Shown here piece by piece: positions 1-7,611 of a stretch of DNA of 28,313 bases (the stretch's first letter is position 1; every line of letters begins with the position of its first letter). Source of the stretch: a virus; the IMG/VR virus record IMGVR_UViG_3300010370_000182, positions 1-28,313 of that record; one strand, 5' to 3'. A program made the position numbers and the translations under genes. The notes under the pieces are model-generated. The model saw only the letters and a program-made list of their open reading frames with translations. It was not told where the DNA came from and searched no databases.

Positions 1-1788
1 CGTGGTGGTCGTACTGTTCCTGAAGATATTCGTAAAGAAAAATGGGATGCAGTTCAAGCATCACGTGTTGAACATGCAAAAATATTTGGTGATAACTACG
101 TTGAGTTTGATAATTCAGAAGACTTACGTTCAGCGCCACCCGAAGTTGTTGATGCAAAAAATAAAGAAATGCAGGGCATCTTCAAAGACATACAAAAATT
201 TGTTGGCGCTGCACCTAAGAATGATCAGTCAAAGCAATGGATTGCAAACGAGTTAGGAAATAAAGATACTGCACCAGTTGTCAAAGATGCACGACCACAT
301 GCAGATGCTGGTCATCAAGAAGAAGGAAACAAACTAGGACTTGAATACTATGGATTTGGACGTTATGGTAAAGATGGTAAAGTAACACATCGTTCGGTAC
401 ATGGTAAACTGGTTGAAATTCAAAAGAAACAAAAAGAAACACCAGATTTGCCTGTAATGGGTTCTGGTTCAGCAAGCACCAAAGAATTTCAATTGAAGGG
501 CAAACAAAAAGAAAAACTAAAAGACATTCAGTCTAAGTCCAAACTTCCTAAAACAAAAAATGAAAGTATCAACGACAAGTTTGAAAACTTTATATCAGAA
601 GCAGTGACAGTTACAATTACTGGTGATACAGCAGAAGAAGTTTCTAAAACATTCCGTCTCCTTCGTACAGATGATGAAGAGATGACTGAGCAAGAAGAAG
701 TAAACACAATGTCGGATCCGGGTGCATACAATCTCCTTCGTTTGGGTATGCCACTTATCAAAGAAGACTTACGCAATTGGTTTGATCCTAAACATCCAGA
801 AGGTGGTTGGAAACGTATCAATAGCAAAGGTGAAGCAATTGGTCCATGTGCAAGAGAACCAGGTGAAGCAAAACCAAAATGCATGTCTAATGAAAAACGT
901 GCTTCATTGAGCAAAAAAGAACGTGCGTCTGCTGTTGCAACTAAACGCCGTCATGATCCAAATCCAGAACGTAAAGGTGAGCCAATCAACGTATCAAGTT
1001 TTGGTAAGGGCAAAATAAGCGAAGCTGCATATGAAGGTAACATTGGTATGATGGAAGTGATGAAGTTTCATCAGAAAGCAACACCAGATCAAAAGAAAAA
1101 ATTCAAAGAACATCTTGCAAATAAGAATCACAAAGAAGCATGGAAAATGATTCAACACGTTTCTGGTACAAAACTTATTGGTAAACAGTTTGAAGAAACT
1201 CAAACAAAGAAACAAAAGTTACTGTCTGATAGACACGGCAAACCAAGAACATTCTTGCTAAGAGCATCAGCAGCAAAAGAAGCACACGTAAATGGTGGCA
1301 TAGTTCACAAAGTAGGAAGTAAGTATGTTATTAAAATAAAAGAGGATATAAATGAAGATTTTTCACCAACTAATAATGCAATTGAAGCAGCTTATGGACA
1401 GAATAGTTCCACGCCGTCAGCAAAACAACTTGGAAAAGTCGGAACCAGTTCAAGAGAAAAAGACAAACCAAGACTTGACAAGCCCGTTGCCGAAGAAAGA
1501 AGAACAATCAGTCTCTCGTCCATCAAAGAGGGCTTCCAAAAGAAAATCGAAGAATCAATCGACAAAGGCATAGAGCCCGGCATTTCTATGGCAGCAGCTG
1601 GTGAATCACCTGCACGTGATATGGGTGAGAAGCTAAGTAAGAAGGGCAAAGCAACACAAGTTGTGCCAAAGAATATCAGTGAACTCACTGGTGATGAAAC
1701 GACAGCAAGCATTGGTGATCAAAAAGAAGATGAGTTGAAGAAAAAGGGCATATCACTTTTAACGTTTAAGAAGAGAAACTTCATATGA
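1..1788 (+). CDS. Modular virion-region protein, 5'-truncated, possible P-loop kinase C-terminus
   Basis: The frame is open from the first base, so the true start lies upstream; the ATG at 169 is internal. The first ~130 residues (PEDIRKEKWDAVQ, YYGFGRYGKDGKVTHRSVH) resemble the C-terminal part of kinase-like proteins of T4-like marine phages, from memory. At nt 574-606 is KFENFISEA, like the F-I-x-E-A cleavage end of T4 internal-protein leaders. A Cys/Lys/Arg-rich module at about nt 770-1000 (GGWKRINSKGE, GPCAREPGEAKPKC, KRRHDPNP) resembles DUF5872. The remainder is charged and low in hydrophobic residues. The stop overlaps the next ATG (ATGA). Likely a multi-module virion or head-associated protein; function of each module is unknown. 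Confidence 0.7.
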   Translation, partial: RGGRTVPEDIRKEKWDAVQASRVEHAKIFGDNYVEFDNSEDLRSAPPEVVDAKNKEMQGIFKDIQKFVGAAPKNDQSKQWIANELGNKDTAPVVKDARPHADAGHQEEGNKLGLEYYGFGRYGKDGKVTHRSVHGKLVEIQKKQKETPDLPVMGSGSASTKEFQLKGKQKEKLKDIQSKSKLPKTKNESINDKFENFISEAVTVTITGDTAEEVSKTFRLLRTDDEEMTEQEEVNTMSDPGAYNLLRLGMPLIKEDLRNWFDPKHPEGGWKRINSKGEAIGPCAREPGEAKPKCMSNEKRASLSKKERASAVATKRRHDPNPERKGEPINVSSFGKGKISEAAYEGNIGMMEVMKFHQKATPDQKKKFKEHLANKNHKEAWKMIQHVSGTKLIGKQFEETQTKKQKLLSDRHGKPRTFLLRASAAKEAHVNGGIVHKVGSKYVIKIKEDINEDFSPTNNAIEAAYGQNSSTPSAKQLGKVGTSSREKDKPRLDKPVAEERRTISLSSIKEGFQKKIEESIDKGIEPGISMAAAGESPARDMGEKLSKKGKATQVVPKNISELTGDETTASIGDQKEDELKKKGISLLTFKKRNFI

Positions 1789-2324
1789 AATCGTTTAACA
1801 AATTTTTAGATGAAGCAGGTCAATGTTGGTCTGGTTATAAACCAGTGCCAGGTAAAAAGCCATATACGCCCGGCTCATGTGTCAAAGAAGAAGTTGAAGA
1901 ACTAGATGAAAAAGGACCGGGTCTTTGGGCAAACATTCGTGCAAAGAAAGCACGAGGTGAACGCATGAGAAAACCCGGTGCAGAAGGCGCACCAACTGAT
2001 GCTCAAATCAAATCAATTAGAGCAAGTGAAGAAGTTGAACATCTTGATGAAGATGGTGCTTGGACACGTAAAGAAGGTCAATCTGAATCAGGTGGTTTGA
2101 ATAGAAAAGGTATTGAATCATATCGTCGTGAGAATCCTGGTTCAAAACTTTCAATGGCTGTTACAACAAAGCCATCTAAATTAGATCCAGATTCTAAAGC
2201 AGCAAAGCGCCGTAAGTCATTTTGCGCCAGAATGGGCGGCATGAAGAAAAGATTAACTTCAGCAAAGACTGCGAATGATCCAGATTCACGTATTAATAAA
2301 TCATTGAGAAAGTGGAACTGCTAA
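1785..2324 (+). CDS. Internal-head-protein-like modular protein with capsid-targeting-like N-terminus
   Basis: 179 aa, basic. The N-terminus MKSFNKFLDEA closely matches the form of the capsid-targeting leader of T4 internal proteins (MKTYQEFIAE-A, from memory), which gp21 protease cuts after I/L-x-E. Further LDE sites occur at residues 40-42 (EEVEELDE) and 87-89 (EEVEHLDE). Between them is a short CWSGYKPVPGKKPYTPGSC module. After residue 91 comes a DUF6321-like basic module (GAWTRKEGQ, KRRKSFCARMGGMKK, SRINKSLRKWNC). Its ATG overlaps the preceding stop and the following ATG directly abuts its own stop, so the three genes are translationally linked. Packaging and cleavage are inferred, not shown. 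Confidence 0.75.
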   Translation: MKSFNKFLDEAGQCWSGYKPVPGKKPYTPGSCVKEEVEELDEKGPGLWANIRAKKARGERMRKPGAEGAPTDAQIKSIRASEEVEHLDEDGAWTRKEGQSESGGLNRKGIESYRRENPGSKLSMAVTTKPSKLDPDSKAAKRRKSFCARMGGMKKRLTSAKTANDPDSRINKSLRKWNC

Positions 2325-3632
2325 ATGGCACAGTTTAGGACCGATCTAAACAAGATAGATTCAGGACAAGTATTCACTCGGTATGAAGTGAATATGTTGT
2401 CTGATCGTCTTACACCATCTAACTCATTGACAGATGCATTCGGTCGTTTACGTACTGCTCTACCATTTACACTTTTTGAGAGTTCACATAGATTTAATGA
2501 TAACGGTTTATGGGTAACATCAAACACAGCAAGTAATAGTTCACATACATTCGTAGAAAATCAAAGTACAATTGACATGACTGTTGGCACAACAGCAAAT
2601 GCAGAAGTCATTCGTGAGACAACTAAAGTGTTTTCATACCAACCAGGTAAATCATTATTGATCATGAATTCAGTTGCATTTAGTCAACCAAAAGCAAATG
2701 TTCGTCAAAGAGTCGGTTATTTTGGACAAAGCAACGGCATTTACTTAGAGAATGACGGTAATACAAATTATCTTGTGGTAAGAACAAACACTTCAAGTAC
2801 AGTAACAGAAACAAGAGTGGCACAATCAAATTGGAATGTTGATAAGTTTGATGGTACAGGTTACTCATCACAATTTGGTTATGAGCGCACTGCACTAGAT
2901 ATAGGCAAAGCAAATATTTTTTGGATTGATATTGAATGGCTAGGTGTTGGTGATGTTCGTTGCGGTTTTGTTGTTGACGGAAAAATGTTACCTGCTCATA
3001 CGTTTCATCATGAAAATAAAATTACCTTGCCTTACATGACAACGGCATCATTGCCACTAAGACTGGAGATAAAAAATACCGGTGTGACGGCAAGTAATTC
3101 AACACTGAGTCAGATTTGCTCTACTGTAATATCTGAAGGTGGTTATGAATTATATGGTACGCAACAGGCAGTAGGAACAACAATTACTGCGCCAGTTGAT
3201 TTACCAACAGCGGGAACATATTATCCAGTTGTTTCGATACGACTGAAACAAAATCGTTTAGATGCGATTGTTATTCTAACCGCACTATCAATTTTAGGTA
3301 TAACGAATAATGCATATTATAATTGGCAAGTAAGAGCAAATGCAAACACAGCTGGCGGCGGAACATGGGTGTCTGCTGGAGATAACTCTGCTGTAGAATA
3401 CAAACTTGACGGTGGATCAGTTACTGGTGGTAGAATATTAGCATCTGGATTTACGGGTGCAACCACTCAAAGTATATCACCGGTTGATATTCTCAAAGAA
3501 GCATTATTCAAGTTTCAATTAGAAAGAAATAGTTTTGCAAACACAGCATATGAACTATCATTAGTCGCTTCGGCAAGTACCAACGGTGCCGACATATATG
3601 GTTCTATGGACTGGGAAGAAATCACAAGATAA
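2325..3632 (+). CDS. Phage virion structural protein (beta-rich, adhesin- or decoration-like)
   Basis: 435 aa with the Ser/Thr/Asn/Gly-rich, beta-prone composition of a virion surface protein and no signal peptide or membrane segment. The early segment RLTPSNSLTDAFGRLRTALP followed by TLFESSHRF is the start pattern I associate with structural proteins shared by T4-like cyanophages and other marine phages. The C-terminal third (about 285-435) is rich in Ala/Gly/Thr and ends in DWEEITR. The ATG immediately follows the TAA of the previous gene with no room for its own conventional SD, so it is probably translated by coupling. Placement between modular LDE proteins supports late expression. The exact virion location cannot be told. 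Confidence 0.65.
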   Translation: MAQFRTDLNKIDSGQVFTRYEVNMLSDRLTPSNSLTDAFGRLRTALPFTLFESSHRFNDNGLWVTSNTASNSSHTFVENQSTIDMTVGTTANAEVIRETTKVFSYQPGKSLLIMNSVAFSQPKANVRQRVGYFGQSNGIYLENDGNTNYLVVRTNTSSTVTETRVAQSNWNVDKFDGTGYSSQFGYERTALDIGKANIFWIDIEWLGVGDVRCGFVVDGKMLPAHTFHHENKITLPYMTTASLPLRLEIKNTGVTASNSTLSQICSTVISEGGYELYGTQQAVGTTITAPVDLPTAGTYYPVVSIRLKQNRLDAIVILTALSILGITNNAYYNWQVRANANTAGGGTWVSAGDNSAVEYKLDGGSVTGGRILASGFTGATTQSISPVDILKEALFKFQLERNSFANTAYELSLVASASTNGADIYGSMDWEEITR

Positions 3633-3654
3633 CAAAAACTAATAGGAGATTCAA

Positions 3655-4878
3655 ATGTCAATTTTTAACGACAAAGCACTGAAAGGTGTAGCAGAAGCAG
3701 CAGCAAAGATTATGGATGAGCAGTTGAAAGGTAATCAGCATAAGATTGATGCCAACAAAAATGGCAAAGCTGATGCTCATGACTTCAAACTTCTACGTGC
3801 TAAAAAAGGCATGAAAGAAGATATTGAGCAACTTGATGAAGTTGGTGATACACCAGCTGGCAGAAAAACACTGAGCAGCTATGTCAACAAAGCACTTGGT
3901 GATAAAAATCGTGAGAAAGGTTTGCGTAAAGCAACATCACGCATGTACAAAGACAATTACTATGGTAAGAAAACAAATGAAGAAGTTGAACTCAACGAAG
4001 CATTTCCAACTGTAGCAGATGCAAAGAAACGTATGGCTGCTGGAAAAACAGAACATGGTTCAGTAACAAAAACTGCGACTGGTCTTGTGCATAAGCGTGA
4101 CTACAAAGATGATGACAGTGCAGAAGATACACAAAAGAAGTCTACAGGTTATGGCGCTCGTCAAAACTACAAGCGTTCAACACGTGTCAATGAACAACTG
4201 TCATTTACAGAAATGCTTGAACTATACAATGAACATGGTCTAAAAGTTTTAGCACCAATTGAAACTGAAGAGATGGACATTGACGGCACAACTATTCAAG
4301 TTATTGATGGCGATAAAATCAATGGCTACGTTGAAACTACAGTTGAAGAAGAAGTGACCAACGATGAATTCACAAAAGAATTCAAAGATCAGCAAGCAAG
4401 CTTTGAAGGCAAAAAGAAACAACCTAAAGTTGCAGCTGGTAAAACAATGGGTGTAAAAGCAATGCCAGAAGAAGTTGAACTTGATGAAGAGCAACTTGAC
4501 GAAAGAGCAAAATGGAGAACATCCAGCATTGCTCACAACACAGGTTATCGTAAAGATGGTCCACATGGCGGTATTGAAAATACAGCAGATACGGGTAAAG
4601 AAGATTTGTTAAGAAGTCGTCAGATGTTATCCAGATATGGCACACCAAAAAAATCTGAAGTAAAAAGTTTGAAGAAAAGTATCACAAAAAATATTGCTCA
4701 AATGAAAAAAGAAGAAGTTGAACTTGATGAGCGTACACTGACAAAAGGTGAAGCTGAAAAGAAAGAAGACTATGTAAAAGGTATGAAGAAGAAACTTTCT
4801 GGTTTCAAAGAACGTTATGGTGAACGTGCAAAAGAAGTAATGTATGCAACGGCTACCAAAATGGCGAAAAAGGACTAA
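3655..4878 (+). CDS. LDE-repeat modular protein with EF-hand-like loop
   Basis: 407 aa, strongly charged. Residues 32-43 (DANKNGKADAHD) match a calcium-binding EF-hand loop at positions 1, 3, 5, 6, 9 and 12. LxE motifs set in acidic EEVE-type context lie at 60-62, 113-115, 276-278, 281-283 and 357-359, each matching the gp21-type prohead protease consensus I/L-x-E. Modules between them include TLSSYVNKALG (72-82), a beta-rich segment (about 181-235) and a C-terminal KMKK-like unit ending in RAKEVMYATATKMAKK that I recognise from T4-like cyanophage proteins. SD AGGAG lies upstream of ATG 3655. The gene is two bases from the next. Likely a head-packaged or processed protein; cleavage is inferred. 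Confidence 0.7.
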   Translation: MSIFNDKALKGVAEAAAKIMDEQLKGNQHKIDANKNGKADAHDFKLLRAKKGMKEDIEQLDEVGDTPAGRKTLSSYVNKALGDKNREKGLRKATSRMYKDNYYGKKTNEEVELNEAFPTVADAKKRMAAGKTEHGSVTKTATGLVHKRDYKDDDSAEDTQKKSTGYGARQNYKRSTRVNEQLSFTEMLELYNEHGLKVLAPIETEEMDIDGTTIQVIDGDKINGYVETTVEEEVTNDEFTKEFKDQQASFEGKKKQPKVAAGKTMGVKAMPEEVELDEEQLDERAKWRTSSIAHNTGYRKDGPHGGIENTADTGKEDLLRSRQMLSRYGTPKKSEVKSLKKSITKNIAQMKKEEVELDERTLTKGEAEKKEDYVKGMKKKLSGFKERYGERAKEVMYATATKMAKKD

Positions 4879-4880
4879 TT

Positions 4881-6560
4881 ATGCCTGGCAAAATCAAAGT
4901 CAATTTCAAGATGCCGCCCGAAACGGCGGCTGAGAAATTATATCGCAAGCATCAAGAGTTACGTAAGAAATCTGGATTACCTGATCCAGAGCATTACAAA
5001 AAACTTGCTGCACAAAAGCAGAAAGAGATTGATGATCTAAGAAAAGAAGATGTTGAGATGCTTGATGAGATGCCAGAATCAAGTATGAAAACACGTGATG
5101 TTCATGCCCACCTAAAGAAGGCTGGTTGGGCATTGAAACGTACTGGCGGTGGTCACGATGTTTACGCACATCCAAAATCAAAAGAACACATCGCTGTTCC
5201 TCGTCATAAACAATTGAAAGCACCACTCATTCGTGGTATTCTCAAAGCATCAAGAGTTTCTGAAGAAGCCGAGATTGATGAACAATTACAACAGAAAGGA
5301 AAATTTGTGTCGGGTCCAGTCAAAAAACCATATAAATCTCCTACGATAGTAACACCGATAAGAGAAGCAAAAGATCCACGTGAGTATGATTACGAAGGCG
5401 ATATGGCAATGTCACAACTTCGTTCACTTGTTTTCAACGCTGAAGACATGATGGATTTGATGGAAGAAAATACGAATCTACCAGAGTGGGTGCAATCAAA
5501 GATTACACTTGCTGAAGATTATATTTCAACAGCAGCAAACTATCTGCGTGGTGAGTTGAATGAAGAAGTGAAAGATGAATATGCACGTAAAGTGGACAAA
5601 TACTTGAAAAAGAAACACGGTAAAGACAAACAACCACAGGGTGCAGACTTTGCAGCACAAAGACGTAAAGAAAGACTTGCAAAGAATGGACGTATGGATG
5701 AAGATACACTTGAAGAAGGTCGTCCTTCACAACGCCATCCATTAGAGGGTCATGATTATCACAAGAAATCTAATGAAGAATTGATTGGTATTGCTAAAGA
5801 TGCACACGCTGCCGCTGAAGCAATGAAGGGTCATAGTACCCGAGCAGAAAACAAATATCGTGACCAAGCAAATGATTCAGCAACAGTACGTTACTTCCGT
5901 CAAAAGAGTGGTATGCCTGACTGGTACAAGAAAAAGTATGGTCATGTCAAAGAAGAAGCGGAGATTCAAGAATCTGATGCAGCTTGGGCAGCTTCTCAGG
6001 AAAAGCGTAAAGAAAAAAAGTTGACACCTAATGATCAAGATAAACTTGGACAAGTCCGTGCTTTAATGGCTAAAGAAAAAGAAGCTAAAGCAAAGATGAA
6101 GAAAGAAGAAGTTGAACAGTTAGATGAGTTGAAAAAAGACACACTGAAATCATATCTTCTAAAAAAGACAAACAAGCCAGGCGTTCCTTCACAAAAAGAT
6201 GTAAGTGGTATGGCAAATGCGACTGTTCGTTTGATGGGCAAAAAGCCAACTTCAGAAGAAGTTGAATACTTAGATGAAGAAAACAAGCCAACTAATCCAG
6301 AACTTTGGTCTAAAGCAAAATCAATGGCTAAATCCAAGTTTGACGTATATCCATCAGCATATGCAAATGGCTGGGCAGCTAAATGGTACAAATCTAAAGG
6401 AGGTGGATGGAAGTCTGTTTCTGAGGAAACTGAGAAGCCAGAATCACGCAAAGCAAGAATCGTGAGAGACCTCGTGAAAGATAAAAAGAATGCACAAGAA
6501 GAGGCATCGGACAAGTTTCAAAAAGATCCCGAAATCTCAAGTGAAATTCAAAAGAACTAA
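4881..6560 (+). CDS. LDE-repeat modular protein with embedded HicA-like domain
   Basis: 559 aa, very charged. In order: Lys-rich helix (1-57); LDE at 61-63; HicA-like domain (69-127); IDE at 132-134; a helical module around SQLRSLVFNAEDMMDLMEE to DYISTAANYLRG (about 165-225); LNE 226-228; LEE 277-279; a His/Lys module ending MPDWYKKKYGH (about 281-355); IQE 362-364; LDE 414-416 followed by TLKSYLLKK; LDE 464-466; then a Trp/Tyr-rich PELWSKAK to AAKWYKSKGGGW module (473-510). Several modules recur in T4-like cyanophage proteins by memory. The repeated I/L-x-E sites at module borders suggest a polyprotein cut by a prohead protease. No signal peptide or membrane segment is visible. Confidence 0.72.
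   Translation: MPGKIKVNFKMPPETAAEKLYRKHQELRKKSGLPDPEHYKKLAAQKQKEIDDLRKEDVEMLDEMPESSMKTRDVHAHLKKAGWALKRTGGGHDVYAHPKSKEHIAVPRHKQLKAPLIRGILKASRVSEEAEIDEQLQQKGKFVSGPVKKPYKSPTIVTPIREAKDPREYDYEGDMAMSQLRSLVFNAEDMMDLMEENTNLPEWVQSKITLAEDYISTAANYLRGELNEEVKDEYARKVDKYLKKKHGKDKQPQGADFAAQRRKERLAKNGRMDEDTLEEGRPSQRHPLEGHDYHKKSNEELIGIAKDAHAAAEAMKGHSTRAENKYRDQANDSATVRYFRQKSGMPDWYKKKYGHVKEEAEIQESDAAWAASQEKRKEKKLTPNDQDKLGQVRALMAKEKEAKAKMKKEEVEQLDELKKDTLKSYLLKKTNKPGVPSQKDVSGMANATVRLMGKKPTSEEVEYLDEENKPTNPELWSKAKSMAKSKFDVYPSAYANGWAAKWYKSKGGGWKSVSEETEKPESRKARIVRDLVKDKKNAQEEASDKFQKDPEISSEIQKN
5085..5261 (+). other. HicA-like (YcfA-type mRNA interferase) domain inside the 4881-6560 protein
   Basis: Residues 69-127 of the host protein read as a compact HicA fold. 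MKTRDVHAHLKKAGW is the first helix, LKRTGGGHDVYAHP the strand pair with the conserved Gly-x-His (His92 being the likely catalytic residue), HIAVPRHKQLKAPLIRGIL the second strand and helix. The length (~59 aa) equals a free HicA toxin. It is flanked by LDE (61-63) and IDE (132-134), so cleavage after the two Glu residues would free a 71-residue piece. No HicB-like antitoxin is visible next to it. Recognition is by family pattern; activity is unknown. Confidence 0.7.
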
Positions 6561-6563
6561 TAA

Positions 6564-6571
6564 CATAAATA
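6564..6571 (+). promoter_or_regulatory. Late-promoter-like motif CATAAATA
   Basis: CATAAATA fits the T4 late promoter TATAAATA and the cyanophage variant NATAAATA. It stands in the 41-base gap before the structural gene at 6602, leaving about 25 bases of leader that contain the SD AGGAG. Function is inferred from motif and place. Confidence 0.55.
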
Positions 6572-6601
6572 AACAATCAAATAGATTTATAGGAGAAAAA
6601 A

Positions 6602-7180
6602 ATGCCACTTTGGGGAAATGTAGACGCATCTAACAATGCTCCAAACTTTTCGGGTTTGACAGGTTATGACACATCAACTACTGGTGAAAGTCTAGCCAAC
6701 TCAGAAACTACGTCAGTATTTTCAAATACTTACATGAGTGCAACAAGAACTAACGTAGAGTTTGGTGTATTCGGTATTGACACAACAGAAGAAGGACTCA
6801 TTACTGACGGTTCACCAACACATGCTGGTTGGGTAGCACGTACTAAAGGTTCAGGTCCTGTTGTATCAGTTTCAGCAAACACAGACGCAGTTGGTCCAGC
6901 AGCATCAGCATGTACATATACACTTATATTGTCTGGCGGTGGTACAAACAACACCTCAGCACAAGTCTCTGTAACAACGGCTGCTACTGGTAGAGTCACA
7001 GCAGTTACAGTTACAAACGCTGGTTTGTATACTGGCACACCAACAGCAAATACGTTTGGTAACACAGCATTCACTTTCACAATGGGCGGCCGTAATGGTC
7101 GTACAACATTTGAAACGCTGGTTGCTATGGGTTCAATGACTGGTGATGCATCCGATGACGCAATTGCGCCTGACGCTTAA
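6602..7180 (+). CDS. Phage virion structural protein
   Basis: 192 aa, acidic, rich in Thr/Gly/Ala/Asn and beta-prone, with no signal peptide or membrane span. The start MPLWGNVDASNNAPNF resembles the N-terminus of virion structural proteins of T4-like cyanophages, which often begin M(P/A)LWG. A Gly/Thr-rich middle (about 95-145: SACTYTLILSGGG, AVTVTNAGLYTGTPT) is an Ig-like or fibre-like beta stretch. It has its own late-promoter-like motif and a strong SD (AGGAG, 6591-6595), and is closed by a hairpin terminator, so it is probably an abundant single late transcript. The exact virion site cannot be told from sequence. Confidence 0.68.
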   Translation: MPLWGNVDASNNAPNFSGLTGYDTSTTGESLANSETTSVFSNTYMSATRTNVEFGVFGIDTTEEGLITDGSPTHAGWVARTKGSGPVVSVSANTDAVGPAASACTYTLILSGGGTNNTSAQVSVTTAATGRVTAVTVTNAGLYTGTPTANTFGNTAFTFTMGGRNGRTTFETLVAMGSMTGDASDDAIAPDA

Positions 7181-7189
7181 ATGAAAGTA

Positions 7190-7211
7190 GCGGCTAACTT
7201 CGGTTAGCCGC
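7190..7211 (+). terminator. Hairpin terminator with UUCG tetraloop
   Basis: A perfect 9-bp stem (GCGGCTAAC pairing GTTAGCCGC) encloses TTCG, giving the very stable C(UUCG)G loop, followed by an A/T-rich tail (atttatta). It lies 9 bases after the stop of the structural gene and just before the next ATG at 7219. The T-run is broken, so strength as an intrinsic terminator is moderate; it may also stabilise the 3' end of the upstream mRNA. Confidence 0.75.
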
Positions 7212-7218
7212 ATTTATT

Positions 7219-7611
7219 ATGTCATTTGAAAATTTAACTGAAGATAATATGATGTTGTATGCAGCAAAAGCTTACGATAAGCCTAACTGTATCATGAGTG
7301 AGTTTGACGAAGATATGAAAAAGTTGAATTATCTGAAACGACTTTTTCATCGGTATCATAAAAAAGAAGAAATTCGTGAGAGGTTGATACTAAATCATAT
7401 TGTAACGCTAAACAATCTGTTTGGTCCAGAAGCGACTAGCAGATTGTTATTTTTTAGTATGAGTGAAAAAGATTATTCTGCTCTCAAAACATTTTTACTT
7501 TTTCTCAATATCATGCCAAATCGTGTAAAAGGAATAAGAGGCAAAGATATTGTTTCTTCTAATATATTGATTGATATGAAAATCGCAGAAGAATTAAGAA
7601 AACTAAAATGA
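7219..7611 (+). CDS. Conserved T4-like phage hypothetical protein (DUF7207-like)
   Basis: 130 aa, helical and soluble. The pattern MLYAAKAYDKPNCI, then KKLNYLKRLFHRYHKKEEIRERLILNHIVTLNN in two pieces and FGPEATSRLLFF, then ALKTFLLFLNIMP matches a small hypothetical protein I recall next to structural genes in many T4-like cyanophages. Its function is not known to me. The ATG follows the UUCG hairpin by 7 bases with little room for an SD. Its stop overlaps the ATG of the LamG-like protein by four bases (ATGA), linking the two for translation. Confidence 0.6.
   Translation: MSFENLTEDNMMLYAAKAYDKPNCIMSEFDEDMKKLNYLKRLFHRYHKKEEIRERLILNHIVTLNNLFGPEATSRLLFFSMSEKDYSALKTFLLFLNIMPNRVKGIRGKDIVSSNILIDMKIAEELRKLK

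Noticed and set aside
528-914. Minus-strand open frames under the modular virion genes (also 4249-4566, 6035-6514)
   Set aside because: They are shadows of Lys/Glu-rich plus-strand coding, rich in Phe/Ser/Leu with no SD or family pattern, and all neighbouring genes are on the plus strand.
5085-5261. HicA-like region as an independent toxin-antitoxin locus
   Set aside because: There is no SD before the internal ATG at 5085, no HicB gene nearby, and the frame is continuous with the surrounding protein, so it is better described as an embedded domain.
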